Positions 1 to 10,188 of a DNA stretch of 43,062 nt are shown here, in pieces. Origin of the DNA: Deltaproteobacteria bacterium (GTDB lineage: Bacteria; Desulfobacterota; Binatia; UBA9968; JAJDTQ01); assembly GCA_028818755.1 (NCBI GenBank), contig JAPPNF010000078.1, positions 1-43,062 on the forward strand, written 5' to 3'. The notes beneath the pieces are model-generated. The model was not told the origin of the DNA, did not search any database, and saw only the letters and a list, made by a program, of their open reading frames with translations. A program made the position numbers and the translations under genes. Within the stretch, counting starts at the first letter, position 1, and each line of letters starts with the position of its first letter.

Positions 1-60
1 AAAGGGGACATCTTAGCTTTGTTGAAAAGGGGACATTATCGCTTTGCGCTAACAGGGGGC
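1..60. repeat. Short direct repeat, possible mobile-element end
   Basis: Two copies of the core aaaggggacat lie at about 2-11 and 26-36, separated by a T-rich spacer. Closely spaced GGGGACA repeats of this sort are often seen at the ends of IS21- or IS481-type insertion sequences, so this may be the terminus of an element lying outside the window. No transposase or target duplication can be seen, so the assignment is weak. Confidence 0.25.
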
Positions 61-70
61 AAAAATCCCC

Positions 71-99
71 TTGACAACACAATATGTTGTGGGTATTGT
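71..99 (+). promoter_or_regulatory. nrdJ sigma-70 promoter overlapping an NrdR box
   Basis: A -35 hexamer TTGACA (71-76) is followed after exactly 17 bases by TATTGT (94-99). The spacer carries a near-palindrome, ACACAATATGTTGTGG at 77-92, matching 14 of 16 positions of the NrdR box consensus as I remember it. NrdR is the ATP/dATP-sensing repressor of ribonucleotide reductase genes. A box between -35 and -10 would block RNA polymerase directly. Transcription should start near 106, giving a leader of about 90 bases before the ATG at 195. Confidence 0.8.
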
Positions 100-108
100 G
101 GGAATTCC

Positions 109-124
109 GCACTAAATACGGCTG
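109..124 (+). promoter_or_regulatory. Possible second, degenerate NrdR box
   Basis: The 16 bases starting GCACTAAATACG match about 9 of 16 NrdR-box positions, mostly in the left half. They begin 32 bases after the first box, about three helical turns, which is the usual tandem spacing for NrdR boxes. The spacing supports the call more than the sequence does. Confidence 0.4.
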
Positions 125-194
125 ACACCGCTACGGGATCTACCAAGAAACACGGACCGATAGCGAGAGCCCGCAGGATACCAAGGGAGGAAGC

Positions 195-2948
<2,754 letters not shown>

Positions 2949-3327
2949 GGTGACTAGAACTGCTCCGGTGAGCTTCCAGCCAGAGGTACGTAGTGAACCT
3001 GCAACAAACCACAGCGTCGTTCAGAATGGATACGGGGAGGTCGTGACTGACCTAGCAGGCCGTGGAAAAACCCACGGATTTGAGGATTGGTAAGTGGCGC
3101 GGAGAGCGACGGGGTGAGAACAGAACACTCGACGGGTTGGGATAAACCTCTTTGTCAGGCCTTTCCATGGCCGAGACAGTGGCGCAGACGTAGGCCGCCA
3201 CCCGAAGCATGCTCACGTGCCGGCTCTAGACGTGTTAAATAGGACCCTGGCGGCATGACCCATTACCCCGGAATACACCTTATTTCTGCCGCCCATCTGT
3301 CCAACGAAGTGGGACCACCTCACTCCA
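2949..3327. other. Intergenic region after nrdJ, no gene seen
   Basis: This stretch has no convincing open frame. A small perfect hairpin, CCGTGG / CCACGG around an AAAAAC loop (3060-3077), lies about 110 bases after the nrdJ stop but has no U-tract, so it is a poor terminator. Composition changes from the nrdJ pattern, which fits an accessory junction with the toxin-antitoxin patch that follows. Confidence 0.4.
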
Positions 3328-4605
3328 TCACCACAGGCCTTCCGTGCCTTTGAAGATATAGTCATTCAGAAAGATGCGCCGACCGAACAGGTTGCGTTCG
3401 ACTTCGGTCAATGTGGCTTCCTCGCAGATGTCGTCCCATGCATCCCGGATGGTGCCGATCTGCCGGTCGATGATGTTCTTCGCCGCTTTGTCGCTGAGCT
3501 GGAAATTGGGCGCGGCCTCCAGGCAGGTCGCAAGTGTGCTCGACCGATTATCTCCTACGATCAGCATCGCCTGGCTGGCCACATTGCCGGAACGGCTTTG
3601 CGGACAAATGTCATAGGCAGGCGTCAGGGTCAGGTGTTCGCCGTCCCAGAAGCCCGCATGGTTGCGGGCGTGATCGTCGGTATTGCCGCACAGGATGTTG
3701 AACACGAGCCGTCCGTACAGCTCGCGCAACGTCGCCTTCGGCGAGGTGAAGCGGTGCCGGATGATTTCTGCAAGGTCTTCATAGCTGGCGTAACGCGCCA
3801 TCATCTCATCGAGAACGAACAGCGTCAGCGCCGAGACCATCGCTTTGCGTGTCCAGCCGTCTGTCGTCTTTGGGCGGTCGAAACGCTCGACCAGCAGCAC
3901 GTCCTTGCCAGCGACATCCGCAAGATGCACGGGGGCGACGTCAAGCCCCGCCTTGGCAGCAAGGCGCATGGCCACATATTCCGCTTTCACCACGTTGTAG
4001 GTGTCGGTCGAAGACGAGAACTTGGCGATCATCTTCGTGTTGCCATCCTGGATCATTGCCTTCGGTTGCGCGCCCCCGAGCGACGTACCGTGGACCAGCG
4101 CCTGATCGAGATCGGGCGTCAGCGGCACGCCATTCTCGACTTTCTCGGCGGCGCTCAGCAGTTCTTCGAGCGTAGCGGCTTGAGCGGCCCGCGGCACGTA
4201 CTCGGAAGGAGAGTGCTGAAAGTCCAGAGCGCCGATTCGGTCGGAGCCGGACTCCAGTAGGTAGGTCAGCTCGTCGAGCTCGGCGGTGTCGACATCCTTG
4301 CCCTTGCGTCCGAAGGTCCGATTCAGGATGACGCGACGGCCCCATGCATCCGGCGCGGCGTCGCGCAGGCATCCGGCCATGCTCAGCCCGACTTCGGGCG
4401 CAATCGCTCCGCTGCGCAACGGCAGTTCCGGCTCGTAGATCGGAATGCGTTCATTCCGGTCCAGATAGCTCTGGCCGTAGTTGAAGATCAGCCGCTCCCC
4501 GTCACGCGCGATTCGACCGGCGACGACCGGTGCCGTCGCGCCGGGCAGCCATATCCAGACATAGGCTTCCTCCGGCGCTTTCGTGTCGCGGTGATCAGAA
4601 GTCAT
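3328..4605 (-). CDS. hipA: HipA-family serine/threonine kinase toxin
   Basis: HipA toxins phosphorylate a translation factor or aminoacyl-tRNA synthetase (GltX for E. coli HipA) and slow growth until neutralised by HipB. The 425-residue length is normal. The N-terminal subdomain ends in a typical MAGCLRDAAPDAWGR segment (77-90). The Gly-rich ATP loop is GTSLGGAQPKAMI (173-185), followed by LVERFDR (238-244). The catalytic loop GNTDDHARN (307-315) and metal-binding TPAYDICPQ (328-336) are present, so it should be an active kinase. It overlaps hipB by 11 bases, so the pair is one operon with the antitoxin first. Its GC is lower than the flanking core genes, consistent with transfer. Its exact target cannot be read from sequence. 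Confidence 0.93.
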   Translation of the reverse strand: MTSDHRDTKAPEEAYVWIWLPGATAPVVAGRIARDGERLIFNYGQSYLDRNERIPIYEPELPLRSGAIAPEVGLSMAGCLRDAAPDAWGRRVILNRTFGRKGKDVDTAELDELTYLLESGSDRIGALDFQHSPSEYVPRAAQAATLEELLSAAEKVENGVPLTPDLDQALVHGTSLGGAQPKAMIQDGNTKMIAKFSSSTDTYNVVKAEYVAMRLAAKAGLDVAPVHLADVAGKDVLLVERFDRPKTTDGWTRKAMVSALTLFVLDEMMARYASYEDLAEIIRHRFTSPKATLRELYGRLVFNILCGNTDDHARNHAGFWDGEHLTLTPAYDICPQSRSGNVASQAMLIVGDNRSSTLATCLEAAPNFQLSDKAAKNIIDRQIGTIRDAWDDICEEATLTEVERNLFGRRIFLNDYIFKGTEGLW

Positions 4606-4960
4606 CCTTCACCTTCGTCGTTCCCGTGCGGACGGATTGCGGCAGCAGGGTGAGCTTGTCGCGTTCCATCGACAGATGGCGCGTCAGCGTCGTCGGTTCG
4701 GCTTCGAACAGGCGCAGCCCGACAATGGCGGCCGCCTCGAAGGCCGCACCGATGGAGGAGCCCATTTCACCTTTTTCGATACGATGCACGAGGCCGCGCG
4801 AAATCCCGGCGCGTTCGGCGACATCGGCGACTGTGATGTCCCGTTCGATGCGCGCGTTACGGATCATCAGCCCGAGAAGCTCTGCGGCTTCGCGGGCATA
4901 GCGGGAATAGCTTCTGTGTGCGGGTTTCACCATCTTTTTTGTTCCATAAATAGATTTCAA
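4595..4960 (-). CDS. hipB: HipB-like XRE antitoxin
   Basis: A 121-residue protein with one helix-turn-helix of the Cro/CI type (about residues 30-85: MIRNARIERDITVADVAERAG followed by a second helix pair). It would bind HipA and repress the operon. The longest frame starts at TTG 4960 with GGAG five bases upstream. The first ATG is 4933, which would remove nine residues and has a weaker ribosome site. The C-terminus overlaps the start of hipA. A repeat pair just upstream and over the TTG start is a likely operator, implying autoregulation. Confidence 0.88.
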   Translation of the reverse strand: MKSIYGTKKMVKPAHRSYSRYAREAAELLGLMIRNARIERDITVADVAERAGISRGLVHRIEKGEMGSSIGAAFEAAAIVGLRLFEAEPTTLTRHLSMERDKLTLLPQSVRTGTTKVKDDF

Positions 4961-5005
4961 GATAACTCCATGACTTATTTATAGATCATTTTATTAGATT
5001 TCAAG
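4951..5005 (-). promoter_or_regulatory. Putative hipBA operator/promoter with duplicated box
   Basis: An identical 11-base box (TAGATTTCAAG on the plus strand) occurs at 4951-4961 and 4995-5005, 44 bases apart. On the minus strand the distal copy contains TTGAAA (4999-5004), a possible -35, with TATAAA at 4978-4983 as -10; the 15-base spacer is short. The proximal copy covers the TTG start of hipB. Two identical boxes bracketing a promoter fit cooperative autorepression by HipB. The region is much richer in A+T than its surroundings. Confidence 0.5.
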
Positions 5006-5180
5006 CGATTTAGAAAACTTGTGCTCCATGAATCGATCGTGAAATCCATGGTCCGTCTATAGAAGCAGGGGTGTCCCACAAGAGCGGGGAAAACTCCCGG
5101 CGGCGGCGTTAGGTGCCGCGTAGCAGCAGACGACAGGCCGCAGAGGCGAGGAACAATGCAGAACAGGCCCGCTCGGTTGA

Positions 5181-5210
5181 TTGCATCGCAAGCGTCACAT
5201 GGATTAGAAT
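5181..5210 (+). promoter_or_regulatory. Candidate promoter for the vapBC-like operon
   Basis: TTGCAT (5181-5186) and TAGAAT (5205-5210) are separated by 18 bases. The -10 matches 5 of 6 consensus positions; the -35 is mediocre. It would give a leader of about 18 bases to the ATG at 5235. Confidence 0.4.
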
Positions 5211-5234
5211 TCGATACAGACGGAGGGCATGGGC

Positions 5235-5477
5235 ATGGCTAGCATAACGATCCGCAATATCGACGACGACGTGAAGACCCGCCTTCGTGTGCGGGCGGCA
5301 GGGAACGGCCGATCCATGGAAGAGGAAGTGCGGCTGATCTTGCGCGAGGCAGTAGGGCGCAAGTCTGGTTCCCAGGATCTCGCGAGCATCATCCGCGGTT
5401 ACTTCGGGCCGTCCAGGGGCGTGGACCTGGAGTTGCCGCCTCGTGACCTAGCCCGCGAGCCCCCCCGATTCGATTGA
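5235..5477 (+). CDS. FitA/VapB-like ribbon-helix-helix antitoxin
   Basis: An 80-residue protein beginning MASITIRNIDDDVKTRL, the typical beta strand and first helix of FitA-like ribbon-helix-helix antitoxins. It continues with a second helix ending near EEEVRLILREAVG and an acidic/proline-rich C-terminal tail that would wrap the toxin. I chose ATG 5235 over ATG 5229 because the GGAGG at 5222-5226 is 8 bases from 5235 but only 2 from 5229. It lies 10 bases before the PIN toxin gene, so the two are co-transcribed. It should bind DNA and repress its own promoter together with the toxin. Confidence 0.88.
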   Translation: MASITIRNIDDDVKTRLRVRAAGNGRSMEEEVRLILREAVGRKSGSQDLASIIRGYFGPSRGVDLELPPRDLAREPPRFD

Positions 5478-5487
5478 GGCAGGAGAC

Positions 5488-5910
5488 ATGTTCTTGCTTG
5501 ATACCAATGTCGTCTCCGAGCTGATGCGCAAGTTGCCTGATCCTGTCGTGGAAGCATGGGTCAGCGGCCATCCCGTGGAGCGGCTGTTCTTCTCGGCAGT
5601 TGGCGAAGCGGAACTGCGCTACGGCGCCGCCGTTATGCCGGCGGGTCGGCGGCGGAACACGCTGGTGTCCGACATCGAGTCGATGCTGCGGGCGGCCTTC
5701 GAAGGCCGGATACTGCCGTTCGATAGTGAGGCGGCAGTCGCGTATGCCGGCATCGCTTCAGCCCGCCGCGCCGCCGGGCGTCCTGTCCCGACGGCGGATT
5801 GTCAAATCGCGGCTATCGCGCGCTCGCGAGGCATGGCGGTGGCGACACGAAACGTCCGGGACTTCGCAGACACGGGCATTGACATAGTTGACCCCTGGAC
5901 GCGCGTATAG
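5488..5910 (+). CDS. vapC: VapC/FitB-like PIN-domain ribonuclease toxin
   Basis: A 140-residue single PIN domain. PIN toxins of this family are Mg-dependent RNases that cut tRNA or rRNA. The acidic active site is intact: Asp5 in FLLDTNVVSE, Glu42 in VGEAELRYG, Asp104 in PTADCQIAA and Asp125 in TRNVRDF. The closing IVDPW is typical of FitB-like members. The ATG is 10 bases after the antitoxin stop with a GGAG ribosome site inside the gap. The specific RNA target cannot be predicted. Confidence 0.93.
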   Translation: MFLLDTNVVSELMRKLPDPVVEAWVSGHPVERLFFSAVGEAELRYGAAVMPAGRRRNTLVSDIESMLRAAFEGRILPFDSEAAVAYAGIASARRAAGRPVPTADCQIAAIARSRGMAVATRNVRDFADTGIDIVDPWTRV

Positions 5911-5984
5911 GGTTGTCGTTGATCCGATGCCTTGTCCGAACTGACGGTTAGGCCGACGTGCGGTCTCCCCTGGTCGGTTGGTTT

Positions 5985-8447
5985 CTAGCTTCCACGGCTC
6001 GCCTGCAGTACCAGTAGCCGCCACTCTTTCCTTTCAACGTCTGACTCTGCGTACGGGATAGTGCGGCCGGTTCTCCAGAGATCGACTTGGTCATGGTAGT
6101 GGGAGGATATCGGATTGCCCGCCTGACCCGGAACGATGACGAAACTTGAGCGAATCGGATCGCTCAGTGTCACGAGCATACGCATCGACGCGCCGACGGC
6201 TTGGTCGTAGGGGCGGGAGTGGCGGTAGTAGGAGTTGCTGACGGTGACGCCGTCGCCGTCGACGGGGTAGGGGCCGAGCGAGAAGAAGGGGGCCAGCCAC
6301 TTCTTGTTTCCGAGAGCGTGGGCCAGCGTGAGGGTGTGCAGGCGGCCCCAGGACCACTCGGCGGGGGCGGGACCTTGCTGCTTCGTCAGTTCGGCTTGGG
6401 CTTCACGCAGGCTCGCCGCCAACACCTCCTTGCGGGGGATGTCTCGGAACCATGCCGATCCGGCGTCCGCCAGGATGTCGTCCAGGGGCGCCACAGCCTG
6501 GTTCAGGATTTCCGTGTAGCTCAGGAACAGTTCTTCGCCGAGGTCCCTTTCCCAGATGTTTCGCATGAGACGGTGATAGAGGACATGGAAGAGGGCGGCG
6601 CCGGCGGATTCGGCGCGGCAGTCGCAGTCCCATTCCTCCAGCAGCTTCACGCAGGGGCCCAAGGACGGCTCTTCGAGGGCGATCTCGCGCAGCTCGGAGC
6701 GCAGAGCGTTCAACAGCCGTTCGGCCTGGACCGACCGGGTGTCGAGCTGGATCCGGGCCATGGTTTCCATGTCCATGCGCTTCTCGCGCGTGAGCAGGTG
6801 GCGGATACGCTCGATGCGGTACGGGGGCTCGAACAGGTCGGATAGGTAGTAGGGGTAGCCCGGGTCCGCGACGCCGTTGTTGGCGTTGGCAACGATGCCC
6901 TCGGGCGGGTTGTAGAGGCGCGGCATCTCGTCGAACGGAATGGTGCCGGTCCAGTCGTGGGTGGCGTTCCAGCCTTCCAGGGGCAGCCACGAGGGCTCCT
7001 GCCTCGGACGTAGCGGCACCTTTCCGACCAGGGCATAGCCGATGTTGCCCCGGGTGTCGGCGTAGACGCAGTTGAGCGAGGGCGTCACGTGATCCGCCAT
7101 GCCCGACAGGAACTCGCTCCAGTCGCGTGCGCGGTTGACGCCGTCCAGCAGTCCCACCTCGTTTCCCGGCGTGTGTGCGATCCATTGGAACGACAGCACC
7201 TCCCGGTCAGGAAACTCGGAGTCGCGGGACGTTGGCGCCAGGATGTCCGACAGCACCGGGCCGTGCCGGGTGTGCCGGATCACGGTTTCCACCGGGCGGC
7301 CGCCTCGGACGGCGATGGTTTCGGGCCGGCGCTCGAACTCGGCCCAGCCGTCGGGGGTGCGGTAGAGTTCCGGCCGTTCGGGATGGATCTGTTCCCGGTA
7401 GAGGTCGCCGTCATCGCACAGGGCGGCGACGAAACCCCAGGCCATGTCCCGGTTGTGCCCGACGTAGACGAAGGGAGAACCGGGCAGTGACAGGCCCGAC
7501 GCCTCCAGGGATGGAGTCGCACCGGTTTCGCTTACGGTCCGCAGGTGATTGAGGTACCAGATGCCGGGCAGCGTCATCCGCAAGTGTATGTCGTTGCACA
7601 GGAGCGCATGGTCCTCGGCCGAGTGCCCGGCGTCTACGGCCCAGCCGTTGCTGCCCTGGCTGCGGGGGGTCAGGGGGTTGTCGGCGAAGCTGCCGTTGAT
7701 GAAGCGCAGCAGGGCGGCGCCGTGGTCGGCGAGGGCGCGGGTCGTGGCGGGTCCCCAGGCCGGGTAGCGCGGCGCCAGGGAACGCAGCTTGTCGGGGTCG
7801 TTCTCCAGGCGGCCGTGGAGTGCTAGAAAGGTGAGCCGCGTGACCATGGCGGACGAGAGCATCAGCGCGAAGCCCTTGGCGAGGACCAGGCAGTCCGCCG
7901 GTTCCCACGGGGCGGGCTGGTGGCGCAGCAGCCGGAACTCCACGGGCAGGCGGCGCCGGGGCCGGTCCATGTAGGCGTTGACGCCGGTGCAGTAGGCCTC
8001 GACGGCCCGGGCGGAGCGCTCCGACAGCAACGGCAGGGAAAGCGTTGCCGTGTGCCGGATGCCGAGCAGGCGGATGAAGTGGTCGACGCCCGTCATGGTG
8101 CCGGATCGCAGGTGCCGCGTGAAATCGCCGCGCGGCAGCGGCCTGTCTCCGAGAAGCTCGGCCAGACGGCCGCTGAAGAAGCGCCGGTTGAGGTCCATCT
8201 GCCACAGCCGGTCCTGGGCGTGCAGGTACCCCTGGGCGAAGAACAGGTCGGCCTCGTTCTCGGCGGTGATATAGGGTATCGCATAGGGATCCCAGCGCAC
8301 TTGGACGTCCTTGTCGAGGCCCGGAAGGTGGACGGTGCCCCGGCGCGTCGGGAGGTTCTTGCGCGCCGCGAAGCGCAGCAGCGGCGTTAGCAGGGATGCC
8401 AGCAGGTTCATGGAATCGAATCTGGAACGGAATGCCACATGGGCCAC
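5985..8447 (-). CDS. Penicillin acylase-family Ntn hydrolase
   Basis: An 820-residue precursor of the penicillin amidase (peptidase S45) family. Members cleave themselves into alpha and beta chains and hydrolyse amides such as beta-lactam side chains or acyl-homoserine lactones. The autocleavage site is G265-S266 in SQGSNGWAV, making Ser266 the N-terminal nucleophile. The alpha chain holds WDPYAIPYI and a long FFAQGYLHAQDRLWQM segment typical of the family. No clear signal peptide is seen, which is unusual because most members are exported. The frame opens at GTG 8447; ATG 8411 is an alternative (it removes 12 residues) and overlaps the divergent pgpA start by two bases. Substrate unknown. 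Confidence 0.9.
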   Translation of the reverse strand: MAHVAFRSRFDSMNLLASLLTPLLRFAARKNLPTRRGTVHLPGLDKDVQVRWDPYAIPYITAENEADLFFAQGYLHAQDRLWQMDLNRRFFSGRLAELLGDRPLPRGDFTRHLRSGTMTGVDHFIRLLGIRHTATLSLPLLSERSARAVEAYCTGVNAYMDRPRRRLPVEFRLLRHQPAPWEPADCLVLAKGFALMLSSAMVTRLTFLALHGRLENDPDKLRSLAPRYPAWGPATTRALADHGAALLRFINGSFADNPLTPRSQGSNGWAVDAGHSAEDHALLCNDIHLRMTLPGIWYLNHLRTVSETGATPSLEASGLSLPGSPFVYVGHNRDMAWGFVAALCDDGDLYREQIHPERPELYRTPDGWAEFERRPETIAVRGGRPVETVIRHTRHGPVLSDILAPTSRDSEFPDREVLSFQWIAHTPGNEVGLLDGVNRARDWSEFLSGMADHVTPSLNCVYADTRGNIGYALVGKVPLRPRQEPSWLPLEGWNATHDWTGTIPFDEMPRLYNPPEGIVANANNGVADPGYPYYLSDLFEPPYRIERIRHLLTREKRMDMETMARIQLDTRSVQAERLLNALRSELREIALEEPSLGPCVKLLEEWDCDCRAESAGAALFHVLYHRLMRNIWERDLGEELFLSYTEILNQAVAPLDDILADAGSAWFRDIPRKEVLAASLREAQAELTKQQGPAPAEWSWGRLHTLTLAHALGNKKWLAPFFSLGPYPVDGDGVTVSNSYYRHSRPYDQAVGASMRMLVTLSDPIRSSFVIVPGQAGNPISSHYHDQVDLWRTGRTIPYAESDVERKEWRLLVLQASRGS

Positions 8448-8892
8448 GGCCGTGTCCAGTGTCGGCTACCTGGGTTTCATCCCGGTGGCTCCGGGCACGG
8501 CGGCGAGCGCTGTTGCGGTGCTGGTCTACGCGCTGGTCCCGCCGCTCCAGCAGCCCGCGGTGCTGGCGCCGGTCATCGCCGTTGCGTTCGTGCTGGGCGG
8601 GGTCAGCACGGGTGTGGTGCTCCGCCGTGGCGGCGCCAAGGATCCGTCCCATGTCGTATGCGACGAGGTGGTGGGGCAGTGGATCGCGCTCTTGAGCGTC
8701 GTATACGTCGGGCGCTGGGATCTCATGCTGCTGGCGTTTACGCTGTTCCGCCTCTTCGACGTGTGGAAGCCTCCGCCGGTGTCGTTCTTCGACCGCCGCC
8801 CGGGGCCGTGGAACGTGATGATGGATGACGTTGCGGCCGGCATCTACGCCAACCTGGCGGGTCATCTCTGCCTCTTCCTCTTTTGGGGCTGA
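8410..8892 (+). CDS. pgpA: Phosphatidylglycerophosphatase A
   Basis: A 160-residue membrane phosphatase that removes phosphate from phosphatidylglycerol phosphate, the last step of phosphatidylglycerol synthesis. Family motifs are visible: FIPVAPGTAAS near residue 22, HVVCDEVVGQW near 84 and FRLFDVWKPPP near 112, then the terminal DDVAAGIYAN helix. There are about four hydrophobic segments. I chose ATG 8410 because family homology begins there; the frame is open back to 8311 but those 33 residues are Arg-rich and not family-like. Start codon bases overlap the possible minus-strand ATG at 8411 (CATG). Confidence 0.9.
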   Translation: MESNLERNATWATAVSSVGYLGFIPVAPGTAASAVAVLVYALVPPLQQPAVLAPVIAVAFVLGGVSTGVVLRRGGAKDPSHVVCDEVVGQWIALLSVVYVGRWDLMLLAFTLFRLFDVWKPPPVSFFDRRPGPWNVMMDDVAAGIYANLAGHLCLFLFWG

Positions 8893-8918
8893 CAGGATCG
8901 TCGTAAGCCGCTCCGACA

Positions 8919-9054
8919 CCTCTCCCTCTGGGAGAGGTCGGCCGAAGGCCGGGTGAGGGCGCCTCGGCGGCGCGGTCCGTCCTGGTCCTTGTCCACTCCA
9001 CCGGGTGCGTGTCCTCGGACACCCTCACCCCGGCCCTCTCCCTGAGGGAGAGGG
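8919..9054. repeat. Inverted pair of palindromic dispersed-type repeats
   Basis: A left unit (8919-8960) and a right unit (9022-9054) are inverted copies of one another. Each holds an internal palindrome of the CCTCTCCCTC..GGGAGAGG type next to a CCGGGGTGAGGG block. Units like this are common extragenic palindromes in high-GC proteobacteria. The pair sits between convergent genes (pgpA and the amidohydrolase) and can fold into one long stem, so it may also stop transcription from both sides. It could be a small non-autonomous (MITE-like) element. Confidence 0.7.
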
Positions 9055-9078
9055 GGTCGGACCGGTCCCGGCTTGATC

Positions 9079-9996
9079 CTACTGTCCCAGCTTCAGCAGC
9101 CTCGCCGCGTTGTCGCCGAGGATCTTCTGCTTGTCCGAGTCGGGCAGGCGCACGTCCCGCACGGCGTCGACCGAGCGCCCCAGGGGAATCGGCACCGGCG
9201 GGAAGTCGCTGCCGAACAGCACGTGGTCTGCGCCCGCGGTCTCCACCGCGCAGGTGACGGCCGGGGCGTGGAGGCTTACGGTGTCGTAGTAGAGCTGCTC
9301 GATGTAGGTGCTCGGCGCCCGCGGCAGTACGTCGGGCTCCCAGGGGCCGAAGCTGTCGTCCTTGCGCAGTTCGTAGCCGAAGTCCAGCCGTCCGGGCAGC
9401 ATGGGCAGGGCGCCGCCCACGTGGGAGCAGATCATGATCAGGTTGGGGAACCGCTCGAAGCCGCCGGTGAGGATGAAGCGCGACAGCGAGAGGGTGGTGT
9501 CGAAGGGCCGCCCGACCATCTCGGGGAGCCGGAAGATCTCCATCTTCTCCGCGCCGATGGTGACACGGGGCGGATGCACGAACAGCGGCACGTCGAGGTC
9601 GGTCACCAGCTCGAAGAACGGCACGGCGTTGGGGGAGTCCAGGTATTCTCCCTCGACGCTCGAGTTGATCATGATCCCCTTGAGGCCGTACTCGCGCACC
9701 GCCCGCTCGGTCTCCTTGAGGAACTTGTCGCCGCCGAAGGGGACCGCGCACGCCAGCCCAAGCAGGTAGTCGGAATGCTGCGCGGTGGTCTCGGCCGCGA
9801 ACGCATTGAACTCCGTCACGATGTCGAACGGGTCCTTGCCGGCGGGCGTGCGGATCCAGTTGTTGCCGAAGATCGTCAGGTCCACCCCGGCCTGTTGCTG
9901 CTCGTCGCGCAAACGCGGGATATCGAAAATGGCCTGCGGAGACTTGGGGTGGTACCAGCCTTGGGGCACCAGATGGGCATGAGCATCGATAATCAT
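9079..9996 (-). CDS. Amidohydrolase_2-family metal-dependent hydrolase/decarboxylase
   Basis: A 305-residue TIM-barrel protein of the ACMSD-like amidohydrolase_2 family, whose members decarboxylate or hydrolyse carboxylated rings and lactones. The metal site is visible: HAHLVP at residues 5-10, HPPR in the middle (strand 4), SHVGGALP (strand 6) and GSDFP near the C-terminus for the catalytic Asp. I chose ATG 9996 because the family N-terminus (MIIDAHAHL) begins there; the open frame extends upstream without similarity. It is divergent from the LLM oxidoreductase gene and may share a catabolic role with it. Substrate not predictable. Confidence 0.9.
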   Translation of the reverse strand: MIIDAHAHLVPQGWYHPKSPQAIFDIPRLRDEQQQAGVDLTIFGNNWIRTPAGKDPFDIVTEFNAFAAETTAQHSDYLLGLACAVPFGGDKFLKETERAVREYGLKGIMINSSVEGEYLDSPNAVPFFELVTDLDVPLFVHPPRVTIGAEKMEIFRLPEMVGRPFDTTLSLSRFILTGGFERFPNLIMICSHVGGALPMLPGRLDFGYELRKDDSFGPWEPDVLPRAPSTYIEQLYYDTVSLHAPAVTCAVETAGADHVLFGSDFPPVPIPLGRSVDAVRDVRLPDSDKQKILGDNAARLLKLGQ

Positions 9997-10188
9997 GGCA
10001 CGGTAACTAATGTATCCATGCGGGACATGCAAGAGCGGGCCGCCGGGCTCCAGCGGGTCGGGACAATGCCGCTTGACCGCCTTGCGCAGCGGTGTTAACA
10101 AGGGCGGCCTTGCGACGCGGCGGGCTCGATCGTCCGGCGCCGGGACATGCCCCGTTGGTGCTTGCGTACACTGCTCGGAGACCTCCGA

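Noticed and set aside
100..194. Possible cobalamin riboswitch in the nrdJ leader
   Set aside because: The leader is only about 90 bases and lacks the conserved B12-box; a riboswitch would be longer. The NrdR box explains regulation better.
3060..3077. Hairpin as nrdJ terminator
   Set aside because: Only six base pairs, no U-tract, more than 100 bases after the stop.
7411..8919. 502-codon frame on the minus strand overlapping the penicillin acylase and pgpA
   Set aside because: It is an Arg/Pro-rich shadow frame; both overlapped genes have clear family motifs.
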